This document shows positions 27,513 through 36,015 of a stretch of 64,000 nt of DNA, piece after piece. How positions within the stretch are numbered: the stretch's first letter is position 1; the number at the start of each line of letters is the position of its first letter. The stretch is from Neoalteromonas flava. Lineage in GTDB: Bacteria > Pseudomonadota > Gammaproteobacteria > Enterobacterales > Alteromonadaceae. The notes beneath the pieces were generated by a model. The model worked only from the letters and a program-made list of their open reading frames with translations. It did not search any database and was not told where the DNA came from. The DNA lies in assembly GCF_002807685.1 (NCBI RefSeq), contig NZ_PEAX01000003.1:248001-312000 (forward strand), written 5' to 3'. Position numbers and translations under genes: made by a program.

Positions 27513-28268
27513 GTGAGCGATAGAAGGAAAGAAATCTTTAGCTTGGCTTATAAAAACCTAGCGGCGCACGAAAATCAATTTGGTTGCATATCCCAAGCTT
27601 ATTACTCGGAAGATGGTTGGGTTGGCATTGATACAGTATACGAAAACTTTCTTTCTGATTTCCTTTGCTCAGCAGAATATATCTATCTCTATGGCTATAA
27701 AGCTTCATGGTTTAGTAAATTGAGCGGTGAAAATCTGCCAAAATGGACAGATGCTTTTCAAAGCTATGTGGTAAAAGACGGTAGGAAACACTACCTTGAA
27801 GTTAGCAAAGCCAACATAAGTGATCTTAAGGATTATTGGATCGAGCCATATATCGACTACCACTTTGCAAAGTCGCTAGGAATTTCTGATGTATCGCCAG
27901 CTAAATTAATCGTAAATATATTACCCGTTAATGTTCCAACTAAAGGGCTATTCTCTATCTCGGATGCTTTTGGCCAAATTGGGAACCCCTGGGCTGGCGG
28001 TTACCAAAATGTAGGGAAATTCGTTCGTGAGAGAATAGCCTCAGATTCAAGCTTGTATCTACCATACAGAAAAATGTCATCTTTCTGTTTTCATGGTAAT
28101 GAAGAAGCAATGTGCGTCTTGCTAGATAAACTAATGGAAGCAGGCCTGTCCAAAGATATTGAAGACTTTGTGCCTGGGTATTGGGATTCTTACCAGGTAA
28201 CTGCAGATGAAAGTATAGAACAAGCTGCATCTAGGTTGCTTGTAGAATGTGGGCATATTAATGAATAA
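27513..28268 (+). CDS. protein of unknown function (gene cassette 2)
   Basis: A 251-residue soluble protein that I do not recognise. It starts with GTG, with AAAGGTG just upstream. It is rich in aromatic residues (many Tyr, Trp and Phe), has no signal peptide or membrane helix, and shows no nucleotide-binding or catalytic motif. A stretch of interest is GGYQNVGKFVRERI (about 162-175). Base composition is AT-richer than the neighbouring recBCD genes, which fits acquisition. It lies 15 bp after attC1 and ends three bases before the attC2 R'' box. Typical orphan cassette cargo. Confidence 0.78.
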   Translation: MSDRRKEIFSLAYKNLAAHENQFGCISQAYYSEDGWVGIDTVYENFLSDFLCSAEYIYLYGYKASWFSKLSGENLPKWTDAFQSYVVKDGRKHYLEVSKANISDLKDYWIEPYIDYHFAKSLGISDVSPAKLIVNILPVNVPTKGLFSISDAFGQIGNPWAGGYQNVGKFVRERIASDSSLYLPYRKMSSFCFHGNEEAMCVLLDKLMEAGLSKDIEDFVPGYWDSYQVTADESIEQAASRLLVECGHINE

Positions 28269-28270
28269 TC

Positions 28271-28326
28271 ACATAACAAGTTGTTCAAGGTGACGCCTGG
28301 CGGCGCACCTTACCAAGGCGTTAGGT
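28271..28326 (+). other. attC-like recombination site 2 (best example)
   Basis: R'' box ACATAAC and R' box GTTAGGT (perfect GTTRRRY) enclose AAGGTG-A-CGCC, loop TGGC, and GGCG-CACCTT: ten paired bases with one extrahelical A. Total 56 bases, the normal lower size of attC sites. Confidence 0.88.
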
Positions 28327-28337
28327 TGCTAGGGAAG

Positions 28338-28814
28338 ATGTTGCTAAATCATTGGACTCACGAACGTAAGCTGATCGAGTTTAACTCTGAAACAGGTCGA
28401 GCGAAAACGATAAACTTGAGCAACGCTAAAAACATGGATAAACCTTGTTTGGGATTTGCCCATAGCGAGAAGAGGATTTTTGGCTCCAGAGTAAACTTTG
28501 CGATCTACAGAGAAAAAGACAACATTATATTCTCCGCTGGCAATAAAAATTGGAACACTAGTATATCGGAATTAGAGTTTAAACATTCACAGCCCTTTCC
28601 ATTTATTTCAAAGTTTCAAGTTATTGAAAACGGTGTTTGTACATTTAGTATTTTATATTCTCACTTAGCTAGAGCGTTGTATTCGATTATTGATGTTACT
28701 TACGACCAAATTGATAGAGATGTAGACTTTTATTTGGAGTTTGTTTCAGAAAACATACTAGATAAAGACTGGCGTGCAATGGTTATTGAAAAATGGGATT
28801 CAATCGCAACCTAA
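28338..28814 (+). CDS. protein of unknown function (gene cassette 3)
   Basis: A 158-residue soluble protein with no family I recognise. ATG 28338 is preferred; an upstream open frame begins inside attC2 and is not a real start. The protein is basic at its start (NHWTHERKLIEF), has beta-rich middle segments (KDNIIFSAG, CTFSILYSHL) and an acidic helical end (DRDVDFYLEFVSENILDKDW). No signal peptide or motif is seen. Low GC content, as in cassette 2. Its TAA stop lies within the R'' box of attC3. Confidence 0.72.
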   Translation: MLLNHWTHERKLIEFNSETGRAKTINLSNAKNMDKPCLGFAHSEKRIFGSRVNFAIYREKDNIIFSAGNKNWNTSISELEFKHSQPFPFISKFQVIENGVCTFSILYSHLARALYSIIDVTYDQIDRDVDFYLEFVSENILDKDWRAMVIEKWDSIAT

Positions 28815-28906
28815 CAAGTTACTCAAAAGGACGCAAAACGCTTGGCTTGTGCTCCTTCGTCGCTAATTTTAGCCAAGCATTTTGGCCCATTAGTAAGGCG
28901 TTCTCG
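28809..28906 (+). other. attC-like recombination site 3, with decayed R' end
   Basis: R'' box ACCTAAC is a perfect RYYYAAC match. Long arms AAAACGCTTGGCT (28835-28847) and AGCCAAGCATTTT (28871-28883) pair with one mismatch. Outer spacers share TTACT on both sides. The R' box reads GTTCTCG instead of GTTRRRY, so this terminal site may be damaged. Size 98 bases. Confidence 0.72.
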
Positions 28907-29153
28907 ACCGTCCGCTCACAAAGCAAAGTGATCATTCATATCTGAAGTTGCGAAAGCCCTAAATCCGCAATCATCCAATACTACATATCAAAAAATGCGA
29001 ATGTCGGCTCCTTGTCTTCAGGAGATCCTCGATTACTCGAGGATGACGGGTAGGAAGTTGTCTTTTTGAGTTAGCGGCAAATTGAACAATGTATACTAAC
29101 TATTAAAAAACAATTCTGGAATTCGCCAAGTTAGATTCTTGCTCAAGGTTCTG
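28907..29153. other. gene-free stretch right of the cassette array
   Basis: After attC3 no coding frame is supported up to the end of the M14 deacylase gene. It holds the double hairpin described separately at 29009-29044 and an AT-rich part near 29090-29120. No terminator clearly assignable to the deacylase operon was seen. Confidence 0.4.
29009..29044. repeat. small intergenic palindromic element
   Basis: Two adjoining hairpins: CTCCT-TGTCTTC-AGGAG and ATCCTCGA-TTAC-TCGAGGAT. The second, followed by GACGGG, resembles the widespread GTCATCC...GGAT type of bacterial intergenic repeat. Only one copy is in this window, so repeat status is unproven. Confidence 0.4.
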
Positions 29154-30224
29154 CTAATAACTTTCACTCAGCGCGTTATGGTCTTGTTGCGGCGGGGAAG
29201 CAATTTTGTAGTGGGCATGACGCTCGGTATCAACAAAGTAAAAAATGCAATCATTTTTGGCAATATCAGCTTGCGTCGTCGCCATAAACAACTTCATGGG
29301 TTGGCGCGGTCGTAATTCACCACTTTCAGCACTAAAGTATTGTTCAATGGGGGTATCACAGCCGTGTAATTCAAAGTGGTCGAGGCCGTCAAGATCCGTC
29401 CAACCCAATCGCGTATTCTCATCGACAACGCCAAAATTGGCATTTTCAATACTTTGCTCCAAAGTCACATTTACCCCAAAAACGGGGCGGTCGGAATAGG
29501 CGAGGGTACTGTCTGCACTGAGCCGAAAACGAATGGGTTGATGCAATACATCGATGGATTGTTGTTGGGTAAAAGGTTGCGCACTAAGCAATAAACTCGT
29601 GAGTCCGTTATATGCATTAAAATCGGCTTGAGGCTCATGAGCACCGCCTGCTTCTACGGTAATTATAGGACAGGCAAAGGGCACTTCCATGAGCGCTCCT
29701 AACGCAATATCGGTATGCACGAGCCAACGCGAGAAAAAGGACCCTAAAGCTAGGTGCTCCTGCTGATAACGCGTGGCGACGCTAAAAATGGGGCCATTTC
29801 CCGACGTGTTATGCATATCGATTACAAGCTCAGGGTGTTTTGAGACGATAAAATCAATAATTGACTTGGCGAGCTGGCCATTGAAGTCCTGATAGGGAGG
29901 TCTAAAACAGCGGTTTAGATCGCGCTCCCCGGGCAAAATACGGTGACTGAAAGTTGGCTCAAGTTGCGCGGCAGCCACACTCGCAACCACGAAGTACGTG
30001 TCTGCCAACGGTTGAAAACCGTCCTGGATAAACTTATGCAGAACGTTAAATCCGCTGGGTTCATTGGCGTGCAGCAATGTGGTGATAATGCGACAACGGC
30101 GATCGGGATCACGCCCTTGAAAATAAAACGCAGATGGGCCTTTGAGTTCGGCTAAAAATTGCGCAACACTGTTATAGCTGAGTGAATCTGCTGCTTGAAC
30201 GTAAATGGACTTAGCGCTTCTCAC
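29154..30224 (-). CDS. succinylglutamate desuccinylase/aspartoacylase family (M14-like) deacylase
   Basis: A 356-residue zinc hydrolase. Seen in order: zinc motif HANE (HxxE) near residue 52, RDLNRCF, the second His ligand in VIDMHNTSGNGP, and the catalytic Glu in ITVEAGGAHE. This is the layout of AstE and aspartoacylase, which release an acyl group or carboxylate from an amino acid. GTG 30224 is chosen because it overlaps the upstream gene stop in a GTGA junction, with GGGA nine bases ahead; the TTG at 30239 is less likely. It is coupled to the GCS2-type ligase gene. There are no arginine-degradation (ast) genes nearby, so a role in that pathway is not supported. Confidence 0.85.
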   Translation of the reverse strand: MRSAKSIYVQAADSLSYNSVAQFLAELKGPSAFYFQGRDPDRRCRIITTLLHANEPSGFNVLHKFIQDGFQPLADTYFVVASVAAAQLEPTFSHRILPGERDLNRCFRPPYQDFNGQLAKSIIDFIVSKHPELVIDMHNTSGNGPIFSVATRYQQEHLALGSFFSRWLVHTDIALGALMEVPFACPIITVEAGGAHEPQADFNAYNGLTSLLLSAQPFTQQQSIDVLHQPIRFRLSADSTLAYSDRPVFGVNVTLEQSIENANFGVVDENTRLGWTDLDGLDHFELHGCDTPIEQYFSAESGELRPRQPMKLFMATTQADIAKNDCIFYFVDTERHAHYKIASPPQQDHNALSESY

Positions 30225-31684
30225 TTTACAGGGTCCCAATCAGCCACGGGTAGGTTAGCAATATTGTTTAACGTGTACTGCTTGATCAACTCTTTGAGAG
30301 CTGCTTCTTGATTCATTGTATTTGTTAAGGTATCAAGAGCGGTGAGTTGCCAAATTGCACCCGTTTGTTGTGCTGCTAAGCGGCGCTCAATAATGCCAAG
30401 GTATAATTTAATATCGTCTGCAGCCACGCCTAGCTCTTGCAGGCCTGCACTCGCAGTGGGTAGTAAATCAGCGACTACATCACTAAGCTTGCGCTCAGTC
30501 AGTTGATGTTGGTGCTGTTGTGGCCAGAGAATATTAGCTTTTAAACCCTGCTGAGCGGCGCGATAGAAGTTGAACTCGGCATATTCGAATGGCAGTTTGT
30601 TGATATAACTGTCGATGTTGTGACTGAGTCCAACGGTAAGGCCCACGAGGAGTGCCAGATTGGCAATCATATCTAAATTACTAGGCCCTGCAGGAAGGGC
30701 GCGAAACTCAATGCGTAAGTGCGGGTCTTTACCCATATCTAATACCGGACGATTCCATGACCAGATTGTGCCCTGATGCATTTGAATAGCTTTAAAAGCA
30801 TCGGGTGGAGAGTCATCGGGTAGCTGTGGTAACAAGGCCGGGTAAAGTGCAATGTTTTCAGCAAATATTTCAAGCACCGATTGGCGCAACCAACCATGAC
30901 CGAAGTTAACTCGAGCGGGTTGCCGCCAGCGGGTGGAATCGTGATTGCGACTGTCGATAGATTGTTTAAATAGTGCGATCCGAGTCTCATGCCACAAACG
31001 TTTGCCCATGAGTAGGGGCGAATTGGCCGCTAATGCTAGCGCCAACGGAGTGACTAACTGCGCGGCATTAAACAGTTCTGTAAAGCGACTAGACTGCACT
31101 CGCAGATGCACTTGAAAAGATGTGTTTGCGCCCTCCAAAGTGACTTCATTGGTGCGCATCTTTAAGCTGTCGAGGCCATTGATATCAACATCAAATGCCG
31201 AACCTTTGAGTTGATTCAATTGTTCTGATAGCGCGTGGTAGCGAGGGCGATTAGTCAAAAATTCACGGCTTAAATGCCGTTCATCGAGAGTGGGTAATAC
31301 GCCAATAGGAACGATTTGGGTATCAGATGTGTAAGCGATTGAACGCAGTGCAGCAAGCTCTTCTTCTAGCTGATCATGCAGTGCGGTAAGGGCGCGGTCT
31401 TGGGTACTTACTGGGGCAAGGTTAAACTCAAGGTTGTACTGATTAAGTTCTGGCTGCACCAAATCACTGTTGCGCTGGTCCAGCAGCCACTGATTGCAAG
31501 GTTTGGGTAACCATTGATTATCAACCAAATACATTTCCAGTTCAGCGCCAAGTGATGGAGCTGATTTGTCAAACTGGCTGTCAGTTAATAAAGGCTTAAG
31601 CAATGCAAGCTCGGTCTCCAAACGGCGGTGAAAGGCTTGGTAGTGTTCTTGCGCAAACGCTTGATGATGAATTGACTGACCCAT
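30221..31684 (-). CDS. glutamate-cysteine ligase family 2 (GCS2) carboxylate-amine ligase
   Basis: A 487-residue ATP-dependent ligase of the GCS2 superfamily. Seen: SLGAELEMYLVD (metal-binding acidic motif, about residue 45), NQYNLEFNLAP, TLEGANTSFQVHLRV and HLRIEFRALPAGPSN. The family joins an amino acid carboxylate to an amine, as in gamma-glutamylcysteine formation. The real substrate is unknown. The ATG at 31684 is preferred; an in-frame GTG at 31699 would add five residues. The gene is coupled by a 4-base overlap to an M14-type deacylase, so the two may make and process the same amide. Confidence 0.86.
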   Translation of the reverse strand: MGQSIHHQAFAQEHYQAFHRRLETELALLKPLLTDSQFDKSAPSLGAELEMYLVDNQWLPKPCNQWLLDQRNSDLVQPELNQYNLEFNLAPVSTQDRALTALHDQLEEELAALRSIAYTSDTQIVPIGVLPTLDERHLSREFLTNRPRYHALSEQLNQLKGSAFDVDINGLDSLKMRTNEVTLEGANTSFQVHLRVQSSRFTELFNAAQLVTPLALALAANSPLLMGKRLWHETRIALFKQSIDSRNHDSTRWRQPARVNFGHGWLRQSVLEIFAENIALYPALLPQLPDDSPPDAFKAIQMHQGTIWSWNRPVLDMGKDPHLRIEFRALPAGPSNLDMIANLALLVGLTVGLSHNIDSYINKLPFEYAEFNFYRAAQQGLKANILWPQQHQHQLTERKLSDVVADLLPTASAGLQELGVAADDIKLYLGIIERRLAAQQTGAIWQLTALDTLTNTMNQEAALKELIKQYTLNNIANLPVADWDPVK

Positions 31685-31836
31685 AGAAAAACTTTGCACC
31701 GTTATTTATGTTGTAGCCTATAGGTTTTGTATGGTTTCTTTTTGACATGGATCAATTCCGTTGATGGCATTGTATTAAATGCCCTTTGCTTGTCATACTA
31801 GCAGTCATTACCCAACTCAATGTATTGGAGTCTTGC

Positions 31837-34239
31837 GTGAAAAAGTGGTTATTCGTTCTGAGTTTATTTTTAATCAGTCCCGCCTTGTTGGCAAAAAGCA
31901 TCGCGGAATTTACTGCCGGAATGCAACATCAAGATGGCTTTGTACCTTTTTATTACGATCCCAGTGAAGGAAAACTTTACCTTCAGATTAACCAGTTTGA
32001 TCAACAAATGCTGTTTCAAAGCAGTCTACCGCAAGGTGTTGGCTCGAATGATATTGGTCTTGACCGAGGGCAGTTAGGTGATACGCGGCTAGTTGAATTT
32101 GAACGCTACGGTAAACAGGTATTACTCAAGCAGCTAAACACGGCATTTCGTGCATCCTCCTCAAATCTCGCCGAACAGGCCAGCATTGATGAGGCTTTTG
32201 CCGACTCTGTTATCGCGGGGTTAACCATTGTTGCTGAGTCGGACGCGCAGGTGTTAGTGGATTACACCGACTTTTTACTCAGTGATATCCACGGTATCGC
32301 CAACCGGTTGGATAGCACTAAACAAGGTCAATTCAAACCTGATGCTAAGCGCAGTGGTGTGTATCTGCCACGCAGTAAAGCCTTTCCTAAAAATACTGAG
32401 TTAGAAGCCTTAATCACCTTTGCGGGCAAAAAGCCGGGGGAGTATGTACGCCAAGTTTCTCCGGATGCGGAAATCATTTCGGTGCATTCACACCATAGTT
32501 TTATTGAACTTCCAGATGCCAATTACACGCCGCGCGAGTTTCATCCATTCAGTGGTTTTTGGGAGCATAGCTTTATGGATTACTCTGCGCCACTGACAGC
32601 ATCCATGGAGCAGCAGTACATTCCTAGACATCGCTTAGAAAAGGTTGACCCAAATGCACCTGAAAGTGCAGCGAAAGAACCGATTATTTACTACCTTGAC
32701 CCGGGGATCCCAGAGCCTGTAATGTCAGCCCTGCGTGAGGGCGCGCAATGGTGGGATCAAGCCTTTGCCGCGATTGGTTACAAAGATGCGTTTCAGGTTA
32801 AAGTTTTACCTGCTGACGCTGATCCAATGGATGTGCGCTACAATGTGATCCAATGGGTCCATCGAGCTACACGCGGCTGGTCATACGGCTCATCCGTTAT
32901 TGACCCGCGTACCGGTGAGATTATTAAAGGGCATGTAACCTTAGGCTCATTGCGCGTAAGACAAGATTATTTAATCGCCCTTGGGCTAACTAGTCCATTT
33001 GCTGATGGCAATACAAATACTCAAGCTCAGCTTGATATGGCATTGGCGCGTATTTGCCAGTTATCTGCACACGAAGTGGGCCATACTTTAGGGATTGCAC
33101 ATAACTTTGCCGCCAGTGAAACGGGCCGTGATTCAGTCATGGATTATCCGCACCCACAAGCAGAGCTGGTGGATGGTAAAATATCCTTGCAGAATGCCTA
33201 TGCGGTTGGGATGGGTAAGTGGGATTTTCACACGATTGCCTACGGCTATCAGGACTACACTACCGCCGAGGCAGAGGCAGCGGGGCTAGCAGAAACTATT
33301 GCTAAGGCGCAGGCCAGTGGTATGCGCTACAAATCTGATCCGGACTCCCGAGTCGCTCGCCATCCTAGTGCTGACGGACATCTATGGGATAATGGGGCAG
33401 ATGCTATTGCAGAGTTGTCGCGCATTATCGAAGTGCGTGATTATGCCTTGCGCAAGTTCGGCCTAGATACGATCCCCGCGACAACACCGCTTTCTGCTTT
33501 GGAAGAATACTTGGCGCCGCTGTATTTTGCTCACCGCTATCAAGTAGATGCAGTGGTTAAGCTATTAGGTGGCATAGAGTATAAGTATGAGGTTAAAAGT
33601 ACAGTTCCGGCACAAGGCCAAGCGCCCGTTGCAGCAGCACGCCAATATCAAGCGTTAAATGCGTTATTAGATACGTTGGCACCAGAGTTTTTAGCTATCC
33701 CTCAACATGTTAACAAACTACTCATTCCAAAAGTCTATGGCAGCCAGGATTCACGCGAATCATTCCAAGGAAGAACTGGGCGAATGTTTGACCCATTAGC
33801 CGCGGCTGAAGCGAGTGCGGCAAACACACTCGCACTCGTGTTGACACCTGAACGGTTAAATCGACTCACCTGGCAGCATGCAGATGATAATCAATTGCCA
33901 GCGGTGACTGATGTCATTGATGCGATTATTGAAGCAACGTGGAAACGCCGGATCCGAGCAACGGAAAATGTATCTCAGTCACAGGCTCAGGGCATCAATG
34001 TACGCGTGCGATTATTGGTTATCAATGCTTTGGTCACAAGCATGCAAGATGCAGGGCTAGACCCGGAAAACCGTTTTATTTTAGAAGCAAAGTTGCGCGA
34101 GTTTACTCGCTGGCTACAACGTAATGATGACGAACCGTTAGCGCAAGGATTACTGGCTAGTTTGCAGCAATTTTGGCAAACCGGCGAATGGCACGGTAAG
34201 TTTGTGCCAATGCGCATGCCACCAGGCTCACCCATCTAA
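31837..34239 (+). CDS. exported zinc-dependent metalloprotease (DUF5117/DUF4953 type)
   Basis: An 800-residue exported protease. GTG 31837 is chosen: GGAG lies six bases upstream and a signal peptide (KKWLFVLSLFLISPALLA) begins directly; the longer frame from 31786 would bury it. The zinc site is HEVGHTLGIAH (HExxHxxGxxH, metzincin-like, near residue 412), with FSAHEVGH context and a following SVMDYPHP Met-turn-like segment. The N-terminal DUF5117 region precedes the catalytic domain. It would cut proteins in the periplasm or outside. It overlaps the convergent deacylase gene by 12 bases. Confidence 0.88.
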   Translation: MKKWLFVLSLFLISPALLAKSIAEFTAGMQHQDGFVPFYYDPSEGKLYLQINQFDQQMLFQSSLPQGVGSNDIGLDRGQLGDTRLVEFERYGKQVLLKQLNTAFRASSSNLAEQASIDEAFADSVIAGLTIVAESDAQVLVDYTDFLLSDIHGIANRLDSTKQGQFKPDAKRSGVYLPRSKAFPKNTELEALITFAGKKPGEYVRQVSPDAEIISVHSHHSFIELPDANYTPREFHPFSGFWEHSFMDYSAPLTASMEQQYIPRHRLEKVDPNAPESAAKEPIIYYLDPGIPEPVMSALREGAQWWDQAFAAIGYKDAFQVKVLPADADPMDVRYNVIQWVHRATRGWSYGSSVIDPRTGEIIKGHVTLGSLRVRQDYLIALGLTSPFADGNTNTQAQLDMALARICQLSAHEVGHTLGIAHNFAASETGRDSVMDYPHPQAELVDGKISLQNAYAVGMGKWDFHTIAYGYQDYTTAEAEAAGLAETIAKAQASGMRYKSDPDSRVARHPSADGHLWDNGADAIAELSRIIEVRDYALRKFGLDTIPATTPLSALEEYLAPLYFAHRYQVDAVVKLLGGIEYKYEVKSTVPAQGQAPVAAARQYQALNALLDTLAPEFLAIPQHVNKLLIPKVYGSQDSRESFQGRTGRMFDPLAAAEASAANTLALVLTPERLNRLTWQHADDNQLPAVTDVIDAIIEATWKRRIRATENVSQSQAQGINVRVRLLVINALVTSMQDAGLDPENRFILEAKLREFTRWLQRNDDEPLAQGLLASLQQFWQTGEWHGKFVPMRMPPGSPI

Positions 34240-35352
34240 AAGGGTAAACTGGGTAAAGCATTTGTACAGTTGAGTACCACTGAGTACCGATGCTGATGGA
34301 AAGTGCAATATTACAATCAAGTCGCAGGGAGCTGTAATCAGCTCCACTGCGCGTTCATTGTCTAACTCATCAACATTCAGAACTTTGGCTAAACACTCGC
34401 CTTGCTTAACTTGTTTACCCGGTGGTACGCAGTATTCAACCATGCCTCCTTGTTGCGTATAAAGGGTTTTATAGTTGTGTAAATGGGTAACGTAGCGCGG
34501 CATTGATTTAGGCGAAATTGTGCTCTCTAGTAAGACGTTTTTGCTATTGAGGTAACTTAAAATACTCTCAGCGTCTTCTTCTCCTTCAGCAAAATTAACC
34601 ACCTCTTGTGAGCCCATTTCAACGGTGAATGCTTCAACCGCAAATTCAACGGCTCGTTTGTGCTCTTTGCTAAGGGTTTCTGCCAGTGTCCACCAGGGGC
34701 AAAAGGTCGCCTCATCGAGCGCTCCGGCAAACTTATTTGGCATATAAATGATGTGCGGTATGTTAAATGCGTGCGCAGCATCCGCTGCGTATTCAGGAAT
34801 ATAAATATGGCGTGTTGATACCGGACCATTATGCAAATCCAGCACGATATCTGCATCCAGTGCCAATTGTTGCAGCTTCAAATTAAGCTGATTGGCCAGT
34901 CCTAAACCCCATTCGCTATTGAGTTTTTGATCAAGTTGTTCGGTTAGAAATGTGCGGAAGCGTTGCTTGATAGAAGCTATCGATTCTTCTTTGGTGACTG
35001 TCGATGCAAATGCCAGAACACTTGCTTGATCATAATGATAACCGCGATTCCAATTCGTCCCATTCACCGGGTCGAAACGACCCAGCGTGTACTCTCCCGC
35101 TTTAATATTAGTGCCGACAGGATTGCAATTTGGCACTAAAATGATCTCACCGCAGATAGGGTTCTGTTGCAGCCACTGAATGAGATGGTAAATAACGACA
35201 TTGCCCTGAACCTCCGCGCCATGGATAGAGCTCTGAATATAAACCTTAGGACCAGATTGCTGGCCGCGAAAACGGTAAATCGGCACTTGCATATTTCTAC
35301 CAGAAGCATTTTGCGCCACAACTAAATAGTCTTTGCTGAATGAATTTATCAA
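34228..35352 (-). CDS. succinylglutamate desuccinylase/aspartoacylase family (M14) protein, second copy
   Basis: A 374-residue zinc hydrolase related to but distinct from the one at 29154-30224. Seen: SSIHGAEVQGN (zinc HxxE), substrate-binding NWNRGYHYD, DIVLDLHNG (second His ligand) and FTVEMGSQE (catalytic Glu). The C-terminal 100 residues form a beta-rich extension (EYCVPPGKQVKQGECLAKV) like the lipoyl-type lobe found in AstE-like proteins. It probably removes an N-acyl group or a C-terminal residue. It ends convergently in the metalloprotease gene. With the ligase-deacylase pair and the protease this makes a local cluster of peptide and amide chemistry. Confidence 0.85.
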   Translation of the reverse strand: MINSFSKDYLVVAQNASGRNMQVPIYRFRGQQSGPKVYIQSSIHGAEVQGNVVIYHLIQWLQQNPICGEIILVPNCNPVGTNIKAGEYTLGRFDPVNGTNWNRGYHYDQASVLAFASTVTKEESIASIKQRFRTFLTEQLDQKLNSEWGLGLANQLNLKLQQLALDADIVLDLHNGPVSTRHIYIPEYAADAAHAFNIPHIIYMPNKFAGALDEATFCPWWTLAETLSKEHKRAVEFAVEAFTVEMGSQEVVNFAEGEEDAESILSYLNSKNVLLESTISPKSMPRYVTHLHNYKTLYTQQGGMVEYCVPPGKQVKQGECLAKVLNVDELDNERAVELITAPCDLIVILHFPSASVLSGTQLYKCFTQFTLLDG

Positions 35353-35495
35353 ACTTTAGGGTCCTAATGAGGGTGGATACATCGAATATTACTTGGCTTT
35401 CAGGCCAACGTCATGAGTCCTTCGTTTTTTTAATGACCGGTTGAGTCTAAAGGCGCAATAAGGTACAACCTCATGCACAAGTACAAAGGATCTAT

Positions 35496-36014
35496 ATGCC
35501 AATGACACCAGTTAATCTAACGGTTTTGACAGTTTCGGACACACGTGATGAGGAAACCGATACGTCAGGAGGTTACTTGCAAACTGCTGCGCAACAAGCG
35601 GGGCATAAATGTGTTGATAAAAGGATTGTAAAGGATGACATCTATGCTATCCGAGCGGTGTTATCGCAATGGATTGCTGATCCAAACATTCATGCTGTAC
35701 TGGTTAATGGTGGCACCGGATTTAGTGGGCGTGATTCAACACCAGAAGCGGTTAAGGTTTTGTTTGATAAAGAGGTGGAAGGTTTTGGCGAATTGTTTCG
35801 GGCGATTTCTTATCATGAAATTGGTACATCAACCATTCAATCTCGTGCGCTAGCAGGATTTGCTAACCATACCGTCATATTTTGTTTGCCGGGTTCAACG
35901 GGAGCGTGCAAAACCGGTTGGGAACAAATCATTCAAGCACAACTCGACAGTACCCATCGACCGTGTAATTTTGTGACTCATTTAGGTGTTAAAAAATTGG
36001 GTAGGGAGGATTGA
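35496..36014 (+). CDS. moaB: molybdenum cofactor biosynthesis protein B
   Basis: A 172-residue protein of the MoaB/MogA fold, first gene of the molybdenum operon. Seen: [36 protein letters not shown] and [18 protein letters not shown], which form the molybdopterin-binding pocket. MoaB-like proteins adenylylate molybdopterin before molybdate insertion; in E. coli MogA does this and MoaB is of unclear use. No Moco riboswitch was recognised upstream. AAAGGA lies near the ATG. It is followed after one base by moaC. Confidence 0.94.
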   Translation: MPMTPVNLTVLTVSDTRDEETDTSGGYLQTAAQQAGHKCVDKRIVKDDIYAIRAVLSQWIADPNIHAVLVNGGTGFSGRDSTPEAVKVLFDKEVEGFGELFRAISYHEIGTSTIQSRALAGFANHTVIFCLPGSTGACKTGWEQIIQAQLDSTHRPCNFVTHLGVKKLGRED

Positions 36015-36015
36015 G

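Larger units (their letters stand above)
27021..28900 (+). mobile_element. array of three integron-type gene cassettes without an integrase (CALIN-like)
   Basis: Three short plus-strand genes are each followed directly by an attC-like imperfect palindrome, with the stop codon inside or just before the R'' box. Cassette borders by the G^TT rule: 27021-27492 (GNAT), 27493-28320 (unknown protein), 28321-28900 (unknown protein). Genes are compact, AT-rich and unrelated to each other and to their surroundings. No intI gene is visible on either side within this window, so the array fits a cluster of attC sites lacking an integrase. attC2 has a perfect R' box and attC3 a perfect R'' box. The left border G^TTAACT is less certain. 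Confidence 0.8.

Noticed and set aside
28281-28337. N-terminal extension of cassette protein 3
   Set aside because: It is the attC2 site read as codons; a normal ATG follows at 28338.
35353-35495. Moco riboswitch before moaB
   Set aside because: The gap is only 143 bp, shared with a divergent gene, and shows none of the conserved stems of the aptamer; only a weak TTGGC/GCCAA hairpin.
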